From Pseudomonadota bacterium (GTDB lineage Bacteria > Pseudomonadota > Alphaproteobacteria > Sphingomonadales > Sphingomonadaceae), in assembly GCA_023458055.1 (NCBI GenBank), contig JAEXAW010000022.1, positions 43,658 to 107,657 of the forward strand: a stretch of DNA of 64,000 nt, read 5' to 3'. Made by a program: the position numbers and the translations under genes. Below are positions 43,074 to 51,000 of the stretch, piece by piece. A model generated the notes under the pieces. That model did no database searches. It worked only from the letters and a program-made list of their open reading frames with translations, and was not told where the DNA came from. Each line of letters starts with the position of its first letter. The first letter of the stretch is position 1.

Positions 43074-43652
43074 GTGCAGCAGCCGGACATTACGGCAATC
43101 AAACAGGCGTTGCGCAAGAAGCTGCGCCATCGCCGCAGATATTTCGTGCGTAGCCTACCCGATCATCATCACGCATTGATGTTCCGCATAGCTCCGACGC
43201 CGCTGGCGCACCTCTTGGGCAAGGCGGACCTCATAGGGGCATATGTCGCCGGTCCTTGGGAACCCGACAGCATCAATATTGCCCAGCGCGCGAGCGCAGG
43301 CAGGCCAATTGCCCTCCCCTATTTTTCGTCGCGCGACGCGCCGATGGAATTTCGCCTGTGGGGGACGGACGACCCGCTCGAATCTGGCCCGTTTGGCATT
43401 GACCAGCCAGAGGCCACCGCGCCACCGGCCTCACCCGACCTCTTATTAATGCCGCTCCTCGGCTTTGATCGCCAGCGCAATCGCATCGGTCAGGGCGGCG
43501 GGCATTATGACCGCTATCTTGGAGCGCACCCAGACTGTACCAGGGTCGGCATGGCTTGGGCGGTGCAAGAGGTGGATGCCGTCCCTGTGGAAGCGACCGA
43601 CATTCCGCTAAACGCAATCCTTACCGAAAAAGAATGGATCAGTGCAGCATGA
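43074..43652 (+). CDS. 5-formyltetrahydrofolate cyclo-ligase
   Basis: A 192-residue ATP-dependent enzyme converting 5-formyl-THF to 5,10-methenyl-THF (YgfA/MTHFS). Marks: ITAIKQALRKKLRHRRRYF, a basic N-terminal helix, PIALPYFSSRDAPMEFRLW, and the diagnostic LLLMPLLGFDRQRNRIGQGG followed by GHYDRYL. The start is GTG at 43074 with AAAGG nine bases upstream. It lies 20 bases after the 6S RNA end; processing or readthrough from the 6S promoter may supply its message. Its end overlaps the DUF2842 gene by ATGA. Confidence 0.93.
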   Translation: MQQPDITAIKQALRKKLRHRRRYFVRSLPDHHHALMFRIAPTPLAHLLGKADLIGAYVAGPWEPDSINIAQRASAGRPIALPYFSSRDAPMEFRLWGTDDPLESGPFGIDQPEATAPPASPDLLLMPLLGFDRQRNRIGQGGGHYDRYLGAHPDCTRVGMAWAVQEVDAVPVEATDIPLNAILTEKEWISAA

Positions 43653-43873
43653 CCGAAGGCGAGTATAAACCGACGTGGCGCAAACCTTTTGGCATGGGGC
43701 TGATGCTCGCCATCATCGCTGGCTGGGCATTTATAGTCGCATCCTGCGTCGAGTGGATTAATCGCCTGCCGGTCGCGGCGCAATTGCTGGTCTATGCGAT
43801 TGCCGGGATCATCTGGATCGCACCGATGAAACCATTGCTGCAATGGATGGAAACCGGGCGCTGGCGTCCGTAA
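43649..43873 (+). CDS. DUF2842 family small membrane protein
   Basis: A 74-residue protein: TWRKPFGMGLMLAIIAGWAF, then a second helix in LLVYAIAGIIWIAPMKPLLQ and the terminal WMETGRWRP, all features of DUF2842. Two transmembrane helices are predicted. The ATG overlaps the cyclo-ligase stop (ATGA), so it is translationally coupled; function is unknown in the family. Confidence 0.88.
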   Translation: MTEGEYKPTWRKPFGMGLMLAIIAGWAFIVASCVEWINRLPVAAQLLVYAIAGIIWIAPMKPLLQWMETGRWRP

Positions 43874-43910
43874 ACCGGGCAGCGCATCATCAACCAAATT
43901 TTATGGAAAA

Positions 43911-43987
<77 letters not shown>

Positions 43988-44054
43988 GTTCGGTGTGGAG
44001 CCGCGCCAATATGGAAGCCGCGCGACGCTGTCAACAGCCTAGTGCCGCTTTTAC

Positions 44055-45212
44055 TCAATTTTTAACATCAACCTCGGCATCATCATGCGTCAGCGTGCCG
44101 GATTCAAAGAAAAATCCGGCGAGATCGGGTGTGCCGGTAGCTTTCAGCACAGTCTGGAGGATGATGAGAATCGGCACCGCGAGCAGCGCGCCGGGCGTGC
44201 CCCAGATCCAGCCCCAATAGCTGAGCGACACCAGAATCAGCAGCGGGTTGATGGTCAGACGGCGGCCGACAATCATCGGCGTGATGATATTCGCTTCAAT
44301 CGTATGGAGCGCGAACAGCACCAGCGCCGGAAGGATCGCCAGCTCAATCCGGTCAAAACTCATAAGACCGCCAAGGCCCAGCAGGATGATCGCCATGATT
44401 GGCCCGAGATAGGGCACAAAATTGAACAGCGCGGCGATCCCGCCCCACATCAGCGGCGATGGCATCCCCAGCGCCCACAGAATAAGCGCAACCGCACCCC
44501 CCAAACCCACATTGATGACGGTAATCGTGGCGAGATAGGCCGAGGTCGAATTGACCACATTCTGGATCACCCGCGCGGTTTCGAGCGCGGTATCGAAATT
44601 TTCGCGCGCGGTGATGGTCCGCCGCCTTAGGTTCGTCCAGCCGGCGAGAAAGAAGAACACCGCAAGCACCGCGAAGAAAATCTGGATCGCGGCCGAGGGC
44701 GCGCTGCCCGCTATAAAATCGAGCAGGGAGCCGGGAGCCTCTACCGCGACGGCGCGGGCCTGCGCGCTGGTCCCCGAGGCGACCGAGTGCAATATCCGGT
44801 CAACAAATTTTTGCAGATTGGCGTAAAAATCGATCACCGGGGTCAAGGTCGCCTGGATCTTCGGCAAGCGTTCGGGCAACTGCACGAACCAATCGGTTGC
44901 CGGAACAATAATCAGCGCGAGCGCTCCGTTCACCGTGACCAGAAACAGCACCACACACAGCGCCGCCGCCAGCATCGAGGGCAAACCGCGCCGCTCGAAC
45001 CATTCCAGCGCGGGCACGAGCGCGATCGCGATGACCAGCGCAGCCGTCAGCGGCAGAAAAAACTCCGCGCCCGCGCGCAGTGCAAAGGGGAGCGCCAGAA
45101 ATACCGCGACAGCCGATGTGAGCGCAATCGACGCCAGCAAACGGTCGCGCCGATGCCCTTCCGCCGCGACGCTCTTAATCTCTTTGTTATGCTCAGGCCC
45201 TGAGGCAGCCAT
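44055..45212 (-). CDS. AI-2E family membrane transporter
   Basis: A protein of about 385 residues with about seven to eight transmembrane helices, of the AI-2E/PerM/YdgG family: hydrophobic helices at LLASIALTSAVAVFLALPFA and following, the central soluble part (QLPERLPKIQATLTPVIDFY), then GLGGAVALILWALGMPSPLM with GGIAALFNFVPYLGP, and ILVSLSYWGWIWGTPGALLA near the end. Members export small molecules, including AI-2, or move Na+; the substrate here is unknown. The start is uncertain; 45212 is the first ATG, while a TTG at 45290 is in frame without a good ribosome site. Confidence 0.88.
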   Translation of the reverse strand: MAASGPEHNKEIKSVAAEGHRRDRLLASIALTSAVAVFLALPFALRAGAEFFLPLTAALVIAIALVPALEWFERRGLPSMLAAALCVVLFLVTVNGALALIIVPATDWFVQLPERLPKIQATLTPVIDFYANLQKFVDRILHSVASGTSAQARAVAVEAPGSLLDFIAGSAPSAAIQIFFAVLAVFFFLAGWTNLRRRTITARENFDTALETARVIQNVVNSTSAYLATITVINVGLGGAVALILWALGMPSPLMWGGIAALFNFVPYLGPIMAIILLGLGGLMSFDRIELAILPALVLFALHTIEANIITPMIVGRRLTINPLLILVSLSYWGWIWGTPGALLAVPILIILQTVLKATGTPDLAGFFFESGTLTHDDAEVDVKN

Positions 45213-45408
45213 CCGGTCATTAACTCTTGTAAAGGGGATGACGGTTGCCTCCCTCACCGCAATGTTAGGCGGCTTTTGATCGGTGCGCAACGCCGCGATG
45301 AGCTTGCAAGGGGTCGTCGCGCTTTAACGAAATATTTCTCTTTTTATGCGATGGCCATGTGGTGAAATCATCACAAGAGCGCGCGCAAACGCGCGTCGGG
45401 GGACCATT

Positions 45409-46419
45409 ATGACCAATTTTATTGCGCGGCAGCGTATTCTTTTCGCGTGCTCGGCCGGAGGCATGGCGCTCGCTGCCATCGCGACGCCGTCCGCTGCATT
45501 GGCGGCCGGGACAACCGCAGGTAGCACGATCAACAACACGGCGTCGGCAACCTATGACGCGGGCAATGGTCCGGTGACGGTCCCGTCAAACCAGATCTCG
45601 CTCACGGTGGACGAGTTGCTCGACGTTACCGTCGTTTCGACCAATCCCGGCGACGTCCCCACCACGCCGGGCGCAACCCGCGAAGTCCTGACTTTTTCGC
45701 TGACCAATAATGGGAACGGCCCTGAAGCCTTCAGACTCGGCACAATCGCGACCAATGGTGGCGACAATTACGATCCGACCAATGTCCAAATCTGGCTCGA
45801 CAATGGCGATGGCATCTTCAACCCCGTCACCGACACCCTATACACGCCGGGCACCAATGATCCCGTACTTAACCCCGACCAGTCGCGGACGATATTTGTG
45901 GTTGGCGATACGCCGGGCACAGTGGTCAGCGGCAATCGCGCAGAGGTCGTGCTAACGGCAGAATCCAGCACGGTGCTGGCCAATGGCAACAATAATACGC
46001 CCGGATTTACGATGCCCGGTCAAGGTGCTGGAGGCAGCAACGCGGTGGTCGGCGCAACCGGCGCTGATTCACTGGCGAACGCCTTCTATGTGGTGAATGC
46101 TGCGAGCGTTTCGCTGGTCAAGTCCGCCACGGTCACGGATCCGTGGAATGGCACCCAGCCTGTCCCCGGTGCGATTATCACCTATACGATAACTGCCAAT
46201 GTCGCGGGAACAGGGAGCGTCAACGGGCTGGTTATTTCGGACCCGGTTCCGGCCGGCAGCACTTATCAGCCGGGCACGATCAAGCTTGGCGGAAGCGCGC
46301 AAAGCGACGCCGTCGATGGCGATGCAGGCAGCTTTGGTGGCAATAGCGTGACGGTTAATCTTGGCACGGTTGCGGGCGGACAGACCCGCACCATCACCTT
46401 TGATGTCAAGATCAACTGA
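45409..46419 (+). CDS. Exported DUF11-like surface protein A
   Basis: A 336-residue protein. A signal peptide (MTNFIARQRILFACSAGG then Ala-rich to about residue 32, cut near AALA-AG) precedes a first beta module with INNTASATYDAG, PSNQISLTVDELLDVTVV and LTFSLTNNGNGPEAF, an acidic Asn/Asp-rich middle (IWLDNGDGIFNPVTD), and a DUF11 domain near 240-330 (SVSLVKSATVTDPWNGTQPV, ITYTITANVAGTGSVNGLVI, SDPVPAGSTYQPGTIKLGG). The end TITFDVKIN recurs as VFQVTIN in protein C. DUF11 modules are Ig-like and typical of cell-surface proteins. A GGGGGA ribosome site precedes the ATG at 45409. It is first of four exported genes on one strand. Confidence 0.83.
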   Translation: MTNFIARQRILFACSAGGMALAAIATPSAALAAGTTAGSTINNTASATYDAGNGPVTVPSNQISLTVDELLDVTVVSTNPGDVPTTPGATREVLTFSLTNNGNGPEAFRLGTIATNGGDNYDPTNVQIWLDNGDGIFNPVTDTLYTPGTNDPVLNPDQSRTIFVVGDTPGTVVSGNRAEVVLTAESSTVLANGNNNTPGFTMPGQGAGGSNAVVGATGADSLANAFYVVNAASVSLVKSATVTDPWNGTQPVPGAIITYTITANVAGTGSVNGLVISDPVPAGSTYQPGTIKLGGSAQSDAVDGDAGSFGGNSVTVNLGTVAGGQTRTITFDVKIN

Positions 46420-46447
46420 TCATTTTTTGAGCGGGGGGCTTAAAATA

Positions 46448-46909
46448 ATGATGAAATGGCTTCTGTTAGGTCTGGCAGCATTGCTCCCGGACGCGACGCT
46501 GGCGCACAACCATGTGGCGCTTGTCAGCGACGTGTTTGTCGAAAAGCCGGTCAAGGACCAAGCCGGGCGAACCAAGCTGATATTGGAAGAACCCAAGATC
46601 GTCGTTCCGGGCGACCGGCTCGTCTTTGTCCTCAAATATCAGAATAACGGCCAGGCACCGGCAACCAATTTCATTGTTACCAACCCCCTCCCTCCAGCTG
46701 TCCAATTTGAAGGCGCCGTCGATAATGGCGCCCAGGTTTCGGTCGATGGCGGCCGCAGTTGGGGCGCACTTGCTACCCTGAAGGTCAAGGACGGCAGCAG
46801 CGTTCGCTTCGCCCATCCAGGCGATGTGACCCATATTCGCTGGACCTTTGCCAACCCCATTCCGGTCGGATCGGCCGGTAAACTGATGTTCCGCGGCATC
46901 GTTCGATAA
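46448..46909 (+). CDS. Small exported DUF11-like protein B
   Basis: A 153-residue protein with a signal peptide (MMKWLLLGLAALLPDATLAH, cut near residue 20). The mature part is one Ig-like module: VVPGDRLVFVLKYQNNGQAP then NFIVTNPLPPAVQFEGA, and SVDGGRSWGALATLKVKDGS. The end (GSAGKLMFRGIVR) resembles the final strands of A and C. Two adjacent ATGs (46448, 46451) could start it. It begins 28 bases after A, so cotranscription is likely. Function unknown; a surface or periplasmic partner is inferred. Confidence 0.8.
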   Translation: MMKWLLLGLAALLPDATLAHNHVALVSDVFVEKPVKDQAGRTKLILEEPKIVVPGDRLVFVLKYQNNGQAPATNFIVTNPLPPAVQFEGAVDNGAQVSVDGGRSWGALATLKVKDGSSVRFAHPGDVTHIRWTFANPIPVGSAGKLMFRGIVR

Positions 46910-46980
46910 ATCTTGCGGGCCGTAAAGGGAACGTCGGCGGCATTTTTCGACGATCCATTTTTTAAGTGAAACCAAGGAGT

Positions 46981-48045
46981 ATGGCTTTGACCAATATGCT
47001 GAAAAAACTTGGAACTTGCAGTGTGCTTGCCATCGCACTGGCCGGCGCAGCTCCGGCCTTTGCCGCGGGCACTGCTTCGGGTTCCTCCGTTCTCAATACC
47101 GCGACGGTCGATTATCAGGTCGGCGGTGTCGCACAGCCGCAACTATCCGCCAGCAACACCTTCACGGTCGATACCAAGGTGAATGTGACGGTGGCCGAGG
47201 TCGGTACAACCACAACTACCGTCGTCCCCGGCGCGACGTCGCAAGTGACCAGCTTCACGGTCACCAACACATCGAACGCGACGCTCGATTTCGGCCTCGC
47301 GGCAACGCAGACCACGGGCGGCACGGCAGCGCATGGCGGCACGGATTCGTTCAACGTCACCAACGTGCGCATCTATGTTGAAAGCGACAGCGTCGCCGGT
47401 TTTTCGGCCGGTGACACGCTCGTCACCTATCTCGACGAATTGGGTGCCGACCAATCGCGAACCGTCTATGTCGTGTCCGACATTCCCGGCGGCCTTGCGA
47501 CCGGTGCCATCGCCAACATCAACCTGACCGCAACGTCGCAGGCTGGCGGTACGGCAGGCAGCGCGGGTGCGGCGCTCGCGCAAACCGCAGGTGCCAACAC
47601 CTCCGGCGTCGATATCGTATTCGCTGACGTCGCAGGCACAGCATCGGGCGACGTTGCGCGCGATGGCAAGCATAGCGACGATGATGATTACACCGTCTCG
47701 ACCGCAACGCTGGCGATTGTGAAATATAGCCGCGTTGTAAGCGATCCGCTTAACGGCACGACCAACCCCAAGATGATTCCGGGCGCGGTGGTCGAATATT
47801 GTATCGCAGTGACCAACGCCTCCGGCGGTGCCGCAGCATCGAACGTCTCGATCAACGACCCCTTGCCGGGCGCTGTGACCGGCGTTGCAAGCTCGGGCAA
47901 GCTGGGCGGCACGGGCACGGCAACCACCTGTAACTATGATGGTACGGCTGGCGGCACGGTGACTGCGACCAATGCTTCGGGCACCTTGACCACGGTTGCG
48001 GCTGGTTCCACCAGCACCTTCGTGTTCCAGGTCACGATCAACTAA
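46981..48045 (+). CDS. Exported DUF11-like surface protein C
   Basis: A protein of about 354 residues with a signal peptide (MLKKLGTCSVLAIALAGAAP, cut near PAFA-AG). Its first module repeats the plan of protein A (SSVLNTATVDYQVGG, TSFTVTNTSNATLDFGL), followed by an Asp-rich stretch (KHSDDDDYTVST) and a DUF11 domain (LAIVKYSRVVSDPLNGTTNP, VVEYCIAVTNASGGAAASNV, SINDPLPG) containing two Cys that may form a disulfide. It ends VFQVTIN. Start: AAGGAG sits only one base before the ATG at 46981, but seven bases before a TTG at 46987, which would give MTNML like protein A, so the true start may be the TTG. Confidence 0.82.
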   Translation: MALTNMLKKLGTCSVLAIALAGAAPAFAAGTASGSSVLNTATVDYQVGGVAQPQLSASNTFTVDTKVNVTVAEVGTTTTTVVPGATSQVTSFTVTNTSNATLDFGLAATQTTGGTAAHGGTDSFNVTNVRIYVESDSVAGFSAGDTLVTYLDELGADQSRTVYVVSDIPGGLATGAIANINLTATSQAGGTAGSAGAALAQTAGANTSGVDIVFADVAGTASGDVARDGKHSDDDDYTVSTATLAIVKYSRVVSDPLNGTTNPKMIPGAVVEYCIAVTNASGGAAASNVSINDPLPGAVTGVASSGKLGGTGTATTCNYDGTAGGTVTATNASGTLTTVAAGSTSTFVFQVTIN

Positions 48046-48054
48046 AGAAAAGCG

Positions 48055-48087
48055 GGCCTGCTTCTGCCGGCGACGGCGGAGCAGGCC
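48055..48087 (+). promoter_or_regulatory. Stem-loop between surface protein C and the large barrel gene
   Basis: GGCCTGCTTCTGCCG pairs with CGGCGGAGCAGGCC through a 14-base stem with a single bulged T and a GCGA (GNRA-type) tetraloop. It ends eight bases before the ATG of the large gene. No T tract follows, so it is not a standard terminator; it may protect the upstream message or limit ribosome entry. Confidence 0.65.
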
Positions 48088-48094
48088 AGCCAAG

Positions 48095-51000
48095 ATGTTC
48101 GGCCTCAACAGATCCGTTCTGAAAAAAGCCGCCCTAGTGCTCTTGGCCGCGCAAGCCCTTGCGCTCGGCCCCTTTGCCGTGCGCGCTCAAAATATAATCC
48201 GTAATGTCGCGAGCGCCCAATGGGATGTGCACGGCCAACCGGTAACGGTGCGCTCCAACGAGGTCAGGATCCAGACCATTGTCCCGACCTCGACGCCCGA
48301 TATTGCGACCTATCGCTTCGGTAGCGGCCCCGGAAGCATCACGGCTCCGCTTGCCCCGACACCCTGCACCGGCAATGCGGGGCCGCAAACGCTCACCCCG
48401 CGCGGTGCTTTTGCCGGTATCGCGACTAATCCGGCGATGCTGCGTCCCGAAACGCTGTTTACCGCAGGCGAGCCGGTCATCGTCGGCCTCAGCGCCGCCA
48501 GCGCCAACCACGATGCGCGCGCGATTGATACGCTCGAGGTTATCGTCACCACCACGACCGGGGACCGCGAAACGGTGACGCTCAGCGAAAGTGCAGCGAA
48601 TAGCGGGCAGTTTTTCGGCTTGCTGCAAACCCGCCGCACGCCGCCTGCACTGGAGCGCGGGGATTGCGCGCTTTCGGTTGAGCCCGGCGCGACGGTTCCG
48701 CTGACTGTGACCAGCGCCACGGATCCGAGCCTTGCTGCCACTGCGACAATCCGCTTTCTGGTCGATCCTTATGGCATCAGCTTTGACAGCGGCGACGGCG
48801 CGCCGGTTACCGGCACGTCGATCACCATCATCGACGAGGCAACCGGGCAACCGGCGACCGTCTATGGCGATGATGGCGTGTCGCGCTTTCCGGCAACGAT
48901 CATCACAGGTCAGCCCGTCAGCGACGCCTCGGGCACGACCTATGCCTTTCCCGAGGGCCATTACCGCTTCCCGTTCGTCGCGCCCGGAAGCTACCGTCTG
49001 GTCGTCACCCCGCCCTCGCCTTTCACCGCGCCGTCGAACGCCGCCCCGCAAGACCTTACTGCGCTGCGCCGCCCGGATGGCGCGCCTTATGCGATCAGCG
49101 ACGGATCTTATGGCCGCAGCTTCACGCTAGCTGATCCGGCGCCGGTGCGGGTCGATATTCCGCTGGATCGCCCCGGCCTGCCGCTCACCCTTCGCAAGCT
49201 GGCCTCGACCACGACCGCCCTTCCCGGCGATGCCGTCCAATATCGCATTACGATCACCAACAGCGATAGCGTCCGCGCGACGGGTCCGATCGTCATCAGC
49301 GATATCCTGCCCGCCGCAATGCGTCTGCGGGTTAACAATGTGCGCTATAATGGCGCGCCGGTTACCCCGGCGGTTGAAGCGGACGGCCAACATTTCAGCG
49401 TGAGCGTACCCGCGTTGGCGGCAGGTCAGTCGGGCCTTCTCACCTATCTTGCCGAAGTCCGGCTGGATGCGCGCGCGGGCGATGCGATCAACAGCGCAAC
49501 CGCGCGCGACAATCGGGGCAGCGCATCGAACAAGGCGGACGTCGCGGTGCGTATCCTGCGCCAAGAAATCGGCGACAAGCTTACCATCATCGGCCGGATC
49601 ACGACCGGCGCTTGCACTGTCGATCCGGCCAAGGCACCCGGCATCGGCGGCGTGCGCGTGATGTTGGAAGATGGCAGCTATACCGTCACCGACAATGAGG
49701 GCCGCTATCATTTTGAAGGCGTCCACCCCGGCACCCATGTCGTCCAGATCGACCCGTCGACCTTACCGCTCGACCGGGAAGCGGTCGATTGCGCCAGTAA
49801 CACGCGTGCGGCAGGCAATGCCATCTCGCGCTTCGTTGAAGGCCGTGGCGGTGATTTGAAGCGCGCCGATTTCCGCGCTGTTGCGGGCACGCCGCGGCCA
49901 TCGACCAACGCCGCCGCACCAGTGCACGACAAAGCGGCCAGCGACCCCGAGGCAGCAGGGGCCAACCGCGACTGGTTTGCAGGACAGACGGCGGGTGTGG
50001 AATGGCTGTTCCCCGAACCCGATCACAACCCCCGCACCAAAGCGGTCCGCGTTGCGATCAAGCATCTCGCGACGCAAAAGGTCGAACTCAGCGTCAACGG
50101 CAAGCCGGTCGATCCGATTGCGTTCGACGGCACGCGTAAATCCGCCGACAACAGCTTTGCCGTCAGCCTGTGGCGGGGCATCGAAATCGGTGACGATGAC
50201 ACCGGCATGACCGCGCGCGTGATCGATGTGAACGGCGTCACGGTGCAGCAATTGTCGCGCACTGTTCATTATAGCGTCGCGCCGATGCGGGCCGAGCTCG
50301 TCCGCGACAAATCCTTGCTGGTTGCCGATGGGGTGACGCGCCCGATCATCGCGGTTCGCCTGACCGACCGTGACGGGCGTCCGGTGAAACATGGCCTGGT
50401 TGGCGATTATTCGGTTCCGGCCCCTTACTCCCCGGCGATTGAAGCGGATACGCAGCAGGCCCGCCAGATGTCCGGCCTTGAAGTCGCCCGTGCAGTGTGG
50501 CGTGTCGATGGGGATCAGGGCATTGCCTATATCGAGCTCGAACCCACGACCGCATCGGGCTCGCTCCCGATCACCTTCAACTTCAAGGATGGCGAGGTCT
50601 CGCGCAGCCAGACCGTCGATATGTGGCTGGATCCGGGCAAGCGACCCTGGACGGTGGTCGGCTTTGCGGCGGGTACGCTTGGCTATAACACGCTCGATGG
50701 CCGGATGGAAAAGCTCGCGGGCAAAGTCGACGATCTCGATACCGACGCCCGCCTCGCGCTGTACGCCAAAGGTCGGGTTCAGGGCAAATGGCTGATGACC
50801 CTCGCTTATGATAGCGACAAGGATGTCGATAATGAACGCCTCCACGGCGTCATCAACCCGACCGCTTATTATACCATCTATGCCGACAAGTCCCAGACGC
50901 GGTATGATGCCGCATCGGTGCGCAAACTTTATCTGCGGCTGGAGCGCCCGCAATTTTACGCCCTGTTCGGTGATTATGATACCAATATGGGCGAAACCCA

